From positions 34,424,294-34,488,293 of the forward strand of contig NC_079474.1 in the NCBI RefSeq assembly GCF_026230105.1: a stretch of 64,000 nt of DNA. Reading direction: 5' to 3'. Below the pieces are notes generated by a model. It worked only from the letters and a program-made list of their open reading frames with translations, had not been told where the DNA came from and did not search any database. The DNA comes from Diorhabda sublineata. Taxonomy: Eukaryota; Arthropoda; Insecta; Coleoptera; Chrysomelidae. The position numbers and the translations under genes were made by a program. This document shows, piece after piece, positions 1-12,482 of the stretch; position 1 is the first letter of the stretch, and the number at the start of each line of letters is the position of its first letter.

Positions 1-420
1 CGTCCTTATCCTGTGATGCGTAGAAAAAACTCTAAAAATATTTCTCAATTTCCAAACTTCCAAAACTCGATCTGTCTGAAACTACATTCGTATTCCATAA
101 AGATTACAAGGCGGGCGTGTGTAAGGCCATGTGTGTGGAATATGAAAGGCGTACTGAACAGGAACCTTAAACCAAATTTAGAAAAAAAAAACTGATGCTC
201 TAAACCTCAATTTTAATACTTAAATGCATCTATTATATCATCTGTCCTTGTAAAAGACAACAAGTATTTAACGTGACTGTTTAAAGAGACTTGAAATGGA
301 TTGTTCCAATCAACATTTCTTAGTAAATCAAGTCAGTTACTTTTTTTTCTAGAATGCTAACATGTGTCTATGTAATCTGGTATAGATTCGTCTCCAATGT
401 CTCCTCGATACTAATGAACT
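1..420. other. AT-rich DNA, no gene seen
   Basis: I see no conserved coding signal. A short open frame on the + strand begins with GTG and resembles no protein I know. The segment may be the decayed continuation of the Tc1-like relic to its right. Confidence 0.4.
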
Positions 421-424
421 CAGC

Positions 425-655
425 CTAGATCGTGCAGGAAACACCTCTTCAAATCATCGAGGCACATTCTGGTCTCATCTGAGAACAAACCAAATCACCA
501 AGATTCCAATTCAGATGAGCTGGAATCGGTTTTATTGTAAATCGCCTTCTGTCTGTTCCAGATCGCTCATGGAAGGATCCAGTCTTCTCGTAACGCTGGT
601 ACATTCCATTATCAAAAACATGGATTCGCAAACAACATTTAGATCTCTGAAGACG
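425..655 (-). pseudogene. Tc1-like transposase relic
   Basis: Read on the minus strand, one frame gives YQRYEKTGSFHERSGTDRRR, which has the layout of the second helix-turn-helix of Tc1-family transposases followed by the arginine-rich GRPR-like box. About 25 codons further on, after a frame change, FSDETRMCLDDLKR appears, matching the catalytic FSDE(S/T)RF block that carries an essential aspartate. The normal spacing between these blocks is more than 60 residues, so an internal stretch has been deleted, and the frame is broken at least once. No terminal repeats are visible. This is a dead fragment of a DNA transposon; the assignment rests on motif recognition only. An alternative open frame on the same strand (532-756) is judged accidental. 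Confidence 0.7.
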
Positions 656-659
656 ATAA

Positions 660-2170
660 TTTGGTTATAGAAACGTAATCGAAATCGTATAAATATTAGT
701 AAGATAGTAATTGTGAAGAGAATTTGCGAAAAAAATTCTGAATTAAATTCGAACACACCACTGCCTGATCCCTATTTGAAAATCTTTCATCAAGTAAGAT
801 TATTTCCGATATACTTCCCTTGGAGCACAAAAAACTTTTTCAATAGAAAGTGGAGGGTTTTTCAAGGTAATACGATAAAAGGGCGAATTTTATTTCTAAA
901 TAATAGGGAAATGAAAGAAACAAGTCTGATTTGGTGATCAGTAAGATTATTATTAACTTATATTTATTACAAAACTGTTATTTATGGTATTTTCTATATT
1001 ATTGTGTGTATTAATTAATCAGGAATAATTAAATGAAGATAGATACAAAACGGTCACAATATGGAAAATTAAATAATAATAAGTTAAGAAATTTTAGTAG
1101 ATTTGGCAACGTTTTATAAACTGTAGACGTTCATAGTATCCCCTCCCATGCAGTTTATTCTTCTTCTAATTCGAAATAAAAACTATATTTGACAGCTGAA
1201 TTGATTTATTTAGTAATAAAAAATTTATTCGTATTTCAATACAGTTTCTGTACGAGAAGAATCGCTTGTTATGGAATTGATTATAAGAAATTCCTAAAGC
1301 CCCGTAGAGACTCGTAAGTGCTAAATGGTTTTTATAATGTAAAAAAACTGTTGTAAAAAGTACAATAATGCCATAACCATTATTTAAAACTAACGCCGTT
1401 TCAGTATGATGTTTTCAGTGCAAATAGGAATTGTAATGTGCCATTTCAGGAATCATAAGGTTGCCCATGGCAAATATTAAACATGTCCACTATCTAGTGG
1501 CCTTCGGCTAGCTGGGTAGTGCTATTGCCATTACGAAAGGATTTTATTATAAAACGTCATTTGCACCATAACTTTATAATAACAGATATATAAATAATAA
1601 TGTGTGATTGTGGATATTATAGTGTATATTTAAATAGAATCGTTATTTGATCTGAATAGAACCTAACCTAACCACAAAACCGATGTGTTTAAATAATACA
1701 GGTTGTTTGTAATAATAAATTTTTTAGTGGTTAACCGAGAATAAAGTACGCGACGAAGCATTATGAAAATTGAATTCTTAAGTTTTATAACAAATAAAAA
1801 GTTGAGCATCTTCTTTTCGTTGGAAAGTTATTTTCATTCACTTTCAGTAAAAGAAGGCGAATGTAGTATAAAAGTTATAGCGACCACCTGTGTCAAATTA
1901 GAGGAATACAAAACGGTCTTGACGGTATTAAATAGTCCAGGATGAGTTATTTTTTTATAAAAATTTGTTACTACCATATTAATATGTTAATTATAAGTTT
2001 TTTTTTTATAATAAAATCATAATTCAACCATTTCGGATTGCAATTAGTCGATTTGTAGAATTTTTGGTCAATAATTACAATAAAGTAATCTTATTTTAGT
2101 AGACCTTTAATTCACGGATAAACTTGTTCTTAAATTTATCCGCTCCACCTTTTCCTATTTTCCAAAAACA
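660..2170. other. AT-rich intergenic or intronic DNA
   Basis: No coding segment is supported. It holds a CCTAACCTAACC motif near 1660 (two and a half units of an insect telomere-like pentamer, common as dispersed short motifs) and many homopolymer A/T runs. The short open frames at 713-937 and 1763-1945 have no recognisable domain. Confidence 0.4.
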
Positions 2171-2171
2171 C

Positions 2172-2197
2172 TCTAGATCTAGATCTAGATCTAGATC
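2172..2197. repeat. AGATCT microsatellite
   Basis: About four perfect copies of the self-complementary hexamer AGATCT in tandem, so the whole tract is palindromic and could extrude as a hairpin. Related AGATCTAG motifs recur at about 2775 and 4195. Confidence 0.9.
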
Positions 2198-2199
2198 AA

Positions 2200-4080
2200 C
2201 CGGAGATCTCGTGATCTATGTCATCAACGCGTATGTAGGCGAAAACCAGAATGGATTCAAGCAATACGAATAACGAATAAAAGATTATTTAAAAAAAAAA
2301 TAAAGAAGATATATTTAGACGAATAGAAAAAGCTACAATAAACTTCATGGAAAAAATGTTTTATTCCTGGTCTAACGTATCTCGAACAAATGCCGTTTGT
2401 ACATTTTTTTTTGTTTTTTTCATAAATCTAATTTGTCCGGGCCGTTTAATTTCATTAAATGGACTCTCGAGAAACGAACTACTTCGTTAACTTTTTCGAG
2501 AATTCTAAGGAGATGTGTTTAATTTCGAAAAACGACGATCCGCGCTTTCGAAATTCCTCAGATGTTCATATAAAATTTAAAAATAACGACTACACATATT
2601 TTTTTTAAATTATTTTAAACTTGGATAAAAATAATTAAGTACTACTCTGTATAATTTGACATAGTTAGACGAAATAGAGTTGGCAACAATGCATTTTTAA
2701 ATAACAACAGCTTTAAGTAGACAGCTTTAAATTAAGATACCACGTCCCGTTGATTGCAGAAAAAAAATTATCACTCTTGGGTATTAGATCTAGTGAAATC
2801 AGTAACTAATAAAAAAATTCAAATACTATAACAACATTTGAACGAAAAAATGTTTGAATATATTATTAAACTTTCTCTTACAGATATAATTAGCATTGGG
2901 GTTCTTGTTGTTGAGATTTAGTTCTTAAACCAGGTTATATATAAACACACGAAAAGTTTTTGTGAAATATAATACCTAAAATATATTTCTATGTTCCTTT
3001 TGAAATACCAAATTGAATGTTTTCAGTGTAAATATAATTAAAATTAATGAACGAAAATGAGAAGTATGAAAAAACACATTTAATAAAAATATAGCGCTTT
3101 CAATGAATTTAATGAACTACTGATTGTTGTGTGATGGAATTCTGGCAACGCTGCTTTCATACGTTACGTAGCGAACAAAAAACTCAAACTATTTAGTTTC
3201 GGGACAAATTTCGTTTATAAATAACTAGTTTACTCTCTAGTAATGATTTTTATTTATCTAAATATGGTGAAATATTAAAATTCTTCATATATAATAATCT
3301 AACCAATTCTCTTTAAAAATAATGACGTCGTAACAACACCACTCATATAATAGAATTTGCATAGACAGTTAATGCTGATAGCGATGGCGAACTTCGCATA
3401 GTTTAATGGGTATATCAGACGAGAAGGTGAACTTTATGCCGTTTGGTTCATAACAGTAAAACCCTTTATCTAAATAAAACAAATTTCGTTAGATTTTCAT
3501 TTCTTATATCTTTTTATATGTTTTCATTGCCAAATTATTTTGATTTTACGTCACTCCTTAATGATATTATTTCATAAATAAATAGGTCGAAATGTTAATT
3601 TTCTACCTGTTTAAAAATCTAATTTTCATTCAGAAAATACTTAAAATCAAGAGAATTTAACAAGAAAAATTGAATTATATTGATAAAAGTTTTGAAAAAC
3701 ATCTAAATGTCAATATAACTAAACTTATTATTGTAAATTTCAATTGAAATACGAAATAAATGATGATAAACTCAATTGGACCACTACATTTTGACATTTG
3801 ACATTTTGACACCTGTCTTCATCTCTGCTTCATTTAAGTCCTTATATTTTACTTTTACCTTTTTCTACATTTTGAATAACGTCTTTCAGATAAACAAATA
3901 AAAATTATTATAAAGAGAGAGTCTCAAATCTCCCAGCTGTTTAGCTGGACTTCTACAAGAAATTTTAATTATTTTATTATTAATTATTATTAATTCGTGG
4001 TTCTTTTATAGTTTTGTCTATAAAGATAACCTGAAATAAAAAGTAGTGGGAAGCAAAATTTACTACATATTACGTTTTGT
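2200..4080. other. AT-rich DNA, no gene seen
   Basis: No coding region is supported. Homeodomain-like TAATTA cores are frequent but uninformative in such AT-rich DNA. The stretch at 2690-2720 (TTGGCAAC then GCATTTTTAAA) resembles one at about 41105-41135 and is probably part of a dispersed repeat. Confidence 0.4.
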
Positions 4081-4133
4081 GTGACAATTGACGTTCAAAG
4101 TGACTTTTGACGTTAAAAGTGACATTTGACTTA
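4081..4133. repeat. 19-bp minisatellite, about 2.8 copies
   Basis: Three consecutive units of the form GTGACNNTTGACGTTNAAA, with exact 19-bp spacing of GTGAC. A related TGACATTTGACATTTTGAC run lies at 3790-3810, about 290 bp upstream. Confidence 0.85.
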
Positions 4134-4924
4134 CAATCTACACTGTTAACTAATACAAAATCTGAATTGTAGCACGATGGTACATCGGGATCCAGTAGAT
4201 CTAGTGATGGTACTACGAGTCGAAAATTTAAGCATTTGGTTTAGGAAGCTGGAGGATTGATCAATTTAAAAAAAAAGAGCTGGATTTGGATCAGCAATTA
4301 GAAAACTAATAGAGACAAGACACAAGGTTTTTAAATAGAGGGTGACCAAATCGAAGATGGACAGCGATATACATCGTTAGTTGTTGGTAGTATTGTCGTA
4401 AGAACGGGCTTGATCGAGTCGTTTAATCCAAAATTCCACTTATATATATGATTTATAACCAATAACCTTTTTAGAACAAATATAAATCAAATTTAATTAA
4501 AATCGTATATTCATTGAGAGTTAACAAACATTACAAACAAAGCAAAGAGATTAACTGAAAACGATAAATCCTACATCAACGTGAATACAACGTTTATTCA
4601 AATTCCTTTTTATCATTATGATATTGGAATCATTTTTATAAATATTTTAGCAATTTCATTTAATTTCCAACGGGACAATGTACTGCAGATACTACAGATA
4701 TCATAATTAAATAATACATATTGAATTTATTCCTGTTGACTATATATCATCGAGTCAACTTGATGGAAAGCATCATTTCTATTGCAACACCCACTCATTG
4801 TTTCGATCTAATATTTAATGCATCATGCACATGGATGCAGGGGAATTCGAGAACAGGGCAGAACCAAAAGCGACTATACTAGTAGTTACAGCAGAATCCA
4901 ACGAAAATAAAATTATTAGTTTTC

Positions 4925-5092
4925 TTACAGAAGTGGAAGATCCAGCTCGTTTTGGATGCCCAAAGTCAACGACGAAGCGGACTCACTCACTAGACTGGGA
5001 TCGGCGAACCTACCAATGGGCCCAAAACCCATCCTTGGTGTGTTTGGTAGACCGCCGTCAGATTTACCTTCGTCGTCAAGTAGAAATTTCAT
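4925..5092 (-). CDS. Candidate exon or small ORF, unknown product
   Basis: On the minus strand an open frame of 55 codons runs from ATG at 5092 to TAA at 4925. It is clearly richer in G+C than its flanks. The peptide includes LLDDEGKSDGGLPNTPRMGF and later FADPSLVSESASSLTLGIQN, a normal-looking soluble, serine-rich composition that I do not recognise. As an exon it would start after the AG at 5094-5093 (CTAG, phase 0) and end at 4929 before GTAAGAAA, a good donor, which would remove the TAA. The phase-0 start fits the end of the candidate exon at 10546-10733. The opposite strand is also open here (4825-5163), so strand choice is an inference from composition. It could also be a transposon relic. 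Confidence 0.33.
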   Translation of the reverse strand: MKFLLDDEGKSDGGLPNTPRMGFGPIGRFADPSLVSESASSLTLGIQNELDLPLL

Positions 5093-5190
5093 CTAGTTCG
5101 GGATTTTTCCTTTCTTTTGAAATGGAAACGTTTTATTATGTTTTTGTCTCTACATCTAGTTGATATCTAACTATCGATTTAGATTTCTTA

Positions 5191-5948
5191 TAGTCCGGTC
5201 AATTTAGACATTCGAAGTTACATAAATTCCCATCATGCTGATAATCTGTTTAAAATACAATTCAAAATAAAATTTGAGGTCAAATGTGAAAAAAATTAGT
5301 TTTTGCAATTTTCAGCGAAACGCTGAGTTTAATAATAAAAACACTTAAAACAACATTTGTAGACCATAAAATTATCTACAAAAAACGTATTAATACTTTT
5401 TTTCCTACTAGCCACTGTTTTTGAGATATAATGTTTCAAAAAGTTGTATTTAATGGTTTCACCAATACATAACCGAGACTTGTAAGAAATTTCTGTTGAC
5501 TGGTGTGAGCCATCATAAGTTCATCAAATAAATTATCAATTGACGAAGATGCTCTGCAGCTTTGGTATTCCTCGTGCAATCATTATAGCCATTAAATACG
5601 ACAGTAAATCTGAAACTTCATAAATTTTACAACTTTTTAAATCATTATATCTCAGAAACGGTAGCTTCCAGGAAAAAAAGTATTGATACATTTTTTGTAG
5701 ATAATTTTATGGTCTACAATTTTTGTCTAACGTATTTTTATGATAAAACTCACCGTTTTGCTGAAAATTGCGAAAAACTCATTTTTTTGACCTTTGACCT
5801 CGAATAAATTTTTTTCCGTACACGGAAATGATGTGGAACATTCAAATATTATTTTCAATTGTATTTTAAACAATTTCACTGATTTTCAGCTTGATGGGAA
5901 TTTATGTAGCTTCACTCTTATTTTTTGGTCTAATTTGACCAGACTATT
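5191..5948. mobile_element. Foldback/MITE-like element with long inverted repeats
   Basis: The left arm (about 5191-5460) is the reverse complement of the right arm (about 5612-5948). Corresponding landmarks are TAGTCCGGTCAATTTAGAC on the left against GGTCTAATTTGACCAGACTA on the right, the GTAGATAATTTTATGGTC block, and TTATATCTCA-AAC-GT. The right arm carries about 40 extra bases near 5810-5850. A spacer of about 150 bp lies between the arms and no transposase is present. The structure fits a non-autonomous DNA transposon mobilised in trans; the superfamily is not determined. Confidence 0.85.
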
Positions 5949-8260
5949 AGTTAAAAATCCTGATAATATATTTATTTGTCTTCATCTTGTAAGATCAACG
6001 TAACATACAAACATAGTAATTTAAATAGAAATTTCTATAAATTGTTTATTTGATTGAAAATTTGTTTTTTTACTGATTGGACGATAATAAACATAATATT
6101 CGACGATTGAACATTACAAATTGTACGCTGAATTCATATTTTTCATTTTTAAATATATATTTTCTAATTATCAGTAGAAGGGATTTGTAATTGATCGTTT
6201 TTATTTATATTTATTGTTTATTTTATATTTGTGGATTTGATTCAGTCCGCTCCTGATAAAATTCAGATCGATTCTCCAAGGCGTGGACCAATTGCACTAG
6301 TGAGTTTAGAAATCACAAGATCTTTAACGAAATTACTGTTTTTACGTGATGGTTGCCAAAGTGATCATATGATTGACGATGTAAGATGGAAAATACCAAA
6401 AAACTTTTGATTTGATTTTAATTTTTACAACAAACCAAGTATTTGAATTGCTAGCAGATATTTTCCAATATAAGCTGTTTTTAGTATGATTTTGAAGAAT
6501 TAGTAGTTAAAATAATGTTTGAAGAATGAAATTATTGATGATTTTCAATACTACCAATAAAAAATATTGAGATTAAATTAATTTTTGACTTATTTGCAGT
6601 GGAAATCGAAATATTTGTTATAAACAATTAAATTTTATATCTCAGTCGCGAAAATATTGATGAAATATGGAAAAATGTTCCCGAATTTACAAAGTCTTCA
6701 ACATCTATTCCTAGAAATTGTGTTCTTTTGTTTTCTAATTTTTATTAAATTAATCTGGAATTGAATTTGTGCAATTCACCCGCGATTTTGAAGAATAATG
6801 AGAAAGCATGTTGATGCACACAATGTAAAGGGTTGATATCGGCCTGTTGACTCACAGCCAATAGTAAAACGATAGGGAAAGTATTATGTTTATTGATTCA
6901 GTTATAGCAAGACCAGCACAACGTTTTCGTTTCCAAACTTTCCATACAACTGACCTTTGCATGCAGCACTGTTCATTTTCGTTTCAATGTGAGCGAAAAA
7001 CAAAATTAATTCATTTACTGAATAAAAACATTCGTTAAAATGTGATAGAATCAAGAATTAATTGGAAAATTTTGTTGTTGGAATTCGACATATTTTTTAA
7101 ATCTCTCTCTAGGACATTTCTAAGAATAAATCGTGAACAAACTGTATCTAAACATTTGCTAAACTTCTTTCATTTTACAAACAATCCCTCCCTCGGTTTT
7201 CAATATATTCTTTTACAAGAGAAAAGTCTTAATAAAAAGTTTGAGCTGGTGAAACGAAAAAAAAAGGTGAACCTTTCTATCTATAAAGATCCAGTTTTAT
7301 CACGTCCCGTATACGAAGTGGAAACAATCTCCCCATTCGATCTATTGTGTCTTTTATTTTTTTTATTAAGAATTCGTTTACCTAGAACTGAAATTATGGG
7401 AAACAGGGAAGTTAAACTTTTTATAAACCAGCCGTGTTCTTTAAAACTATAATTTCTTTTTCAGCATTTTCTTTATTATTGTTTTCGCCTTTCATTCTTC
7501 TTTTTATTGTTTTTTTTAGTCATCATCAACATTTTAGATTCTAAGGTTTTGATGGGAAGGTCCTAACTATCTGGATTGGTTGTCCTCCAAACGTCGCTTC
7601 AAAACAAGACTTGTTTCAAGCCATTTCTAGGTACTTCTGGGACCACCCTCGTAATCTCAAAGCAAATTTGAGTCCTATCAGGGCTTAGGTGATTCCAGTG
7701 AGAACCAGAAACCCAAAGTTTTACTTTCAGTTAGATAAATGCTTAATATTTTATAATATATGATTTAAGATGTTTATCGTTGGTAATATTTTAGCTCCAT
7801 GTCTTATTTTCTGGGGGAATTATTTTGTTTTACTTTATCCAAGGTAGTAGAATATTTAACTTACTTCAAAGAAGCGTTAATATATTATTAAATCCAACTA
7901 ACAGTATTTCTAGTTACAAAAGGAGCTTTCTCATAGTAACGGCCAACAAAAAACGACTTTATCCATAATTCCTTTGTATTTAGCTGCGATATAGAGATCA
8001 TAAAACCAACCAGATCACTTTTTACGACCTCCAAAGAATAACAGAAATTTTATTTTGAATAAATTAAACGTACAAAAATCGTAAAATTTTCGCAATAATT
8101 TTTTAACGACCCGAATCATAAACCAAAAATCTAACGCCGGTTATTGTCAAAAGGACTTCCCTCAATGAAGAGATCCGAAACTCGTAATAATAATTTTCTT
8201 TATTAGATCGAGAGCCAATCCGTCTCAGAAACAAAATAGATGATTGATTTAGATTATATA
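5949..8260. other. AT-rich DNA, no confirmed gene
   Basis: It contains a possible 54-nt plus-strand exon at 6246-6299 (see findings) and a 136-codon open frame at 7042-7452 (GTG start) without a recognisable domain, rich in Lys and Phe as expected of random AT-rich sequence. Otherwise I see nothing. Confidence 0.4.
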
Positions 8261-9024
8261 CAGGGTATTTGTAAATCTATACGACAAAATTCAGCAGGTG
8301 ATTGCTTGTATTAAATCAAGATGGGTGTTTCCTATAACAAAATTTCCTCAGCCCACCCCTTTCCTAGATATAACCCTTAAAAGGTGGTGACTATAAATGT
8401 CTATCATAAATTTTTGCAATAATCATGTATTGGCATCCCCATTTTCAAAATATTGAAAAGTTATTGAATTTTCAGTTTCCTCGAAAATGATTTCCCTAAA
8501 TTACTCGAAGACATCGCAATCAATAACAAGCAATATTTAGTTGGAATGGACGTAGAGGGCCCCAATATTGGCCTCCTAGAACTCCAGATTTAGTTCATTG
8601 TGATTTCTGTTTATGAGGCTACCTTAAACCAGTAGTCTACACGACACCCATTTATTACATTTTACATATTTACTGTTTTCCACTAGATTTATTACAAAAA
8701 TTATAAATAATAGTGTTTATTTTTTTCCTCGGCAACTATTTCTAAATAAAAAAATGAAATTTCACTCCTGTATAATATACCAGGAATATTACAAAAATTC
8801 CTGCAGTAAGTTCTTTGCTAGTGCTCGAAAATTACAGAATTTCGAGTTTCTAGTTTTAATGAAACTATAGAAAAAAAAATAGAAACTCAATTTTCGTCAT
8901 CACTTTTTAAGGGTGTTACCTTGGAAAGGGGTAGATGAGAAATTTTTTTGTTATAGAAAAGACTCATCTTAATTTAATACGAGCAATCATCTCCTGAATT
9001 TTTTTCGTTTTTATAAACACCTCG
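8261..9024 (+). mobile_element. Internally deleted mariner-like transposon with TIRs
   Basis: The ends are inverted repeats of about 135 bp: CAGGGTATTTGTAAATCTAT at the left against the reverse complement of the right end (CGAGGTGTTTATAAAAACG). Shared inner blocks include AGCAATCA, AAGATG, TTATAGAAA and CCCCTTTCC. Both ends are flanked by TA (8259-8260 and 9025-9026), the target duplication of Tc1/mariner elements. Inside, on the + strand from 8542, a frame reads GPQYWPPRTPDLVHCDFCL, a stop, then GYLKPVVYTTP, the WPxRSPDLxPxDFxLWGYLK block around the second catalytic aspartate of insect DDE transposases. The N-terminal two thirds of the gene are missing. It is a dead element that could still have been moved in trans. 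Confidence 0.88.
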
Positions 9025-9026
9025 TA

Positions 9027-10540
9027 TACGACTAAAGACTAATATTAAAAAAACTGTCTTATTAATTAAATGAACATACTGTATAATAACTAGAATCTTA
9101 CTATAAAAACTTTAGTTAATACAAATTGTTAACAAGCTCCCGTACTAATGAAGTTCCCACCCATCGGTTCCTTAGACATATTTTGGTAATAGAAACGCAT
9201 TTGGTTGTAGTAGAATATTCACTGAATCTACTGGACATTTATGGGACAATAAGTTATCATCTTTCGCTTTGTGCTCTCGTAATCTAAAGGGTATCTTAGT
9301 CACTCTTTTAATGACGCCATAAAATTTCTACGGGGTCATTCATAGGGTGGATAATCCCTTTCACGAAAATAATAGATGAAATAGCTTGCATCTTTTCACA
9401 GAACGTTTGTTATGACATCCTGTATGAGTGCGAAATAAGTCATTAGATGAGCTTGATCCTATTTAATTACTTGATTATTTCGACTTGGATCGGAATCCTT
9501 TGGGCTCACGGTAATAAAATACACACAGCTACCTTTACATGTGAGAGAATTATGAATAGGCTTACTGTCGTAAATTCGGTATAACGCGAATTGCGAATTT
9601 AAGGATGGATTATAATAGACTCGTCGTTTATCGCCATAGGACAATTACCTTAGTTCGAAATTCATAAATGAGAAAACCGATTATAAGAGATACAGAATTC
9701 GTATCCAAATTATATTTGAATTTCACCACGCGCCACGTCGATAAAGTAGAAATCATTTCACGTCAACGTGAAGGTTATAAGTTTGTTTAAGTTGTAGTAT
9801 TCTGTTTTGTATTAATGGACGATAAATTACTTAAAAACAATTTAAATATTGAAAGTGAAGTGATAAAGTTTATTGTGTGAATGAAAAATTAGACGATAAA
9901 TATATCGATTTCTTTTTATGTTTACTGGTAAGTTTTATATCAAGTTTTACAATTTGTTTGTCAACATATACGAACAAAAATGGCGGTAACAAACTGATGT
10001 ATACTAAATTTTAGTGTTTTTATATACTCAGCTTGCATTTTTTTCGAAAAAAGGTCGTAAAAAATCGAATTTTAGATTATATTGATTTATGTACCCGCTA
10101 TAATATATATTTTTTTACAACCTTTCCATTTTTTTTGTACGAGAAAGTTGGAAGGTTAGTTATAAAAAAATAATTGCCTAGTAAAAACATGAGTTTCGAT
10201 AATAAAGAGTGTTGGTAATTGATCGTAAAGATCCCTTGTTTGTATCACAAAAAATATAAACTAGAATGACTGACGATTATCCAAAATACAACACATAAAC
10301 GATTTAATAGGATATGGTAAAAAAATAGATTGATACAAAGTAAAAACATGATTATTAAAATTGTAATTCAATTATTTAATATCTCGATTTGTATTAACTA
10401 AAAGATTTTTATACTGATCTCGATGTTGCCAAATATCACTGCACATGGATTGAAATAAGTTTGTAATTATTTACATCGATTCATGTATTTAATAATTGAT
10501 AAAAGTAGTGATTAACCCCGGGGAAATTTCAGTAATTTAA
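9027..10540. other. AT-rich DNA, no gene seen
   Basis: The minus-strand open frame at 9459-9644 has no recognised domain. No repeats or promoters can be supported. Confidence 0.4.
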
Positions 10541-10545
10541 CTAAC

Positions 10546-10733
10546 CACAAGTCGGGGTGTGAAGTCGTGGATGGACAGACCGCAGTCTGGTGAACTTGAG
10601 TACCCTTCAGTGGCAAGAATATTAGCCAGTATCTCGAGTACGGATTGTTGTCTAACTACAGAATAGGAGACGTGTTTGTCTAAATTATTGGGGAGGAAAC
10701 TATGTGATGAATTTGTTGATTTAAAAATAGAAA
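10546..10733 (-). CDS. Candidate internal exon, unknown product
   Basis: On the minus strand the segment is bounded by a TTGTCGACAG acceptor (AG at 10735-10734) and a GTTAGT donor (from 10545). It is 188 nt, open in one frame, and starts 2 nt into a codon. The encoded peptide includes RQQSVLEILANILATEGYSS and GLSIHDFTPRLV, which read like part of a soluble or cytoplasmic protein; I do not recognise the family. It is G+C-richer than its neighbours. Its phases fit both the candidate exon at 24029-24151 (ends after 1 nt of a codon) and the one at 4929-5092 (begins at phase 0). The whole open frame spans 10537-10743. A chance ORF or transposon relic remains possible. Confidence 0.38.
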
Positions 10734-10749
10734 CTGTCGACAATGTAAT

Positions 10750-11250
10750 AGGAAATTGTTATCATTGTTGTAAACGCTTCTCAATGGAAGTATTATGTAC
10801 AGGGATATTTATAATTGGATAAAATCTTTTTATAAACAGTTTGATTAATGAAGGAGATTATTAAACTAGAATTTCTCGTTATCGGAATGTAACACGCACG
10901 CAATTTTATGCGTTTGGATCTGAGTTAATGCCATTTTCCATAAATGCCGTCAACGCACGGATGGGCACTTCAATACACCCATTAACTGGACCGTTAAATC
11001 CCATCATTTCCGGATGGGATCTCTCGGAATTATGAACGAAATAATTCTATTACTCTTATTCTCATTTGAATGAGCTGAGAATGCTTTCGAGAAATTTTTA
11101 AATGACTACATTTTTTTTTAAATTGAAATATCACAACGGATCTCATTCTCGTTGATGATTTCAAAAATTATGTCACAAGAGAGAGATTCGTTTTTATAGG
11201 AGGAAGGTTAGCCCTGATATAGGAGCTGCTCCTCTGCAACGCTGGAAAAG
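10750..11250. other. Gene-free stretch with moderately complex sequence
   Basis: No ORF of note. The segment 10890-11040 is less repetitive and richer in G+C and CpG than its surroundings; it could be a conserved non-coding element, but nothing shows this directly. Confidence 0.3.
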
Positions 11251-11459
11251 AGGTGAAGCAAACTACCATTGGCCAGAAGAGAGCTCTAGGGATGTGGGGA
11301 TACATATTTTTGTGGTTTTTTGAATTTCTTTTTGGTTTTTTTCTTCATTTAAATGGGGGGAGGGCAGGTACAGCTGCAGTTGCATTATTCCATATCGTCA
11401 GTCATTTGGCTGGAGAACCGGATCGCCAGAAAACCTTCAACATCGACAAGGGAGTATGG

Positions 11460-11742
11460 AATAAAACCTCAGAATGTATTCTAAATCGTCCTCTATCTAC
11501 CTACACTCAGGTGTTTAAATCAAAGTAAATTTGTGGTTATATTATTCGCTAGTAACTAGCTTAAATATCTTTTTAACTTTGCTTTTTTAATTATAGTGCT
11601 CACAAAAATGAGTTTCCTTTTGTTTAAAGCGAATTTTTCATAATAATTTCCGTGTAAATCCGTATTTTATGTATATTTGTGGAACAAACAAAGCATAAGT
11701 ACCTTTTTATTCAAATCTGTTCTACCTACTCGTTTCTTCTTT
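11460..11742. repeat. Dispersed direct repeat, copy 1
   Basis: It begins AATAAAACCTC-GAATGTATT and contains CTAAATCGTCCTCTA, ATGAGTTTCCTTTTGTTTAA and CTACCTACTC. It matches 12483-12776 in the same orientation at roughly 80% by eye. A third small piece (GTATTCTAAATCGTCCTCTA) lies at 11755-11775. The preceding 91-codon open frame (11253-11528) runs into it and resembles nothing known. Confidence 0.85.
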
Positions 11743-12482
11743 CGACGAGGATCGTATTCTAAATCGTCCTCTATCTATCTTATTTGATCAGTGAACAAGC
11801 GATTGAAAACTGTTATTATTGCCAGAGGAGGAAAGGAATTCAATCTGGTATCAATAATTTCAAGATGATTCAATGATAAAATTATTATAATACAAAGTTT
11901 TAGCTGCAACATTACTGAAAATTATACAAAATCTTTGGTTGCAGAGATTTTTTCTTTCGCAACAAGTGTAATTCCACATAAATGACTTAATTAGTCCAGA
12001 ACGTGAAGTATTAAATTTCAACTTAATGACCCGTCATTAGAATCACAGGTAGGGGCGTAGCAATAAATAATAACGTAACCCGTAGCGAGAGAGAGACAGT
12101 GAATTTTCCATATGGTCACCGTTGAAAATGAACTGCATCGTCTCTCTGATAAATTAAACACATTAACGCGCAAAATTAATTAATAATTCAGTAATTTGTG
12201 AACTGTTTAATGGGAAGCTTTCAGAAATTTGTCATTTTAATGGGGTGATATTCCAAAAGCAAACGAAAATTTCGGTTAATTTATTATTTTGGTTCAACAA
12301 AGTACGATAAATTATTTAGTTTGGCCAAACACGAATCGGCTAACGAAAAGTTAGGTTAGGGCAAATAATTATATTACGAATCGATATTAATGCCAATTGA
12401 TATGATCAATCAATTTTTTGTTTGTTTTGGTGAGATCAAAAATACTTTAACTTTTATGTGGTTATCAACTTACGAGAAATTT

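Noticed and set aside
532..646. Terminal exon of the candidate minus-strand gene (acceptor CTTCAG, 37 codons, TAA), phase-compatible with 4929
   Set aside because: A different frame of the same strand shows clear Tc1 transposase motifs (YQRYEKTGSF, FSDETR), so this frame is accidental. It also warns that phase matches alone are weak evidence.
1655..1680. Telomeric repeat tract
   Set aside because: Only two to three TTAGG-like units; the same short motif appears at 12350 and 54003 without extension.
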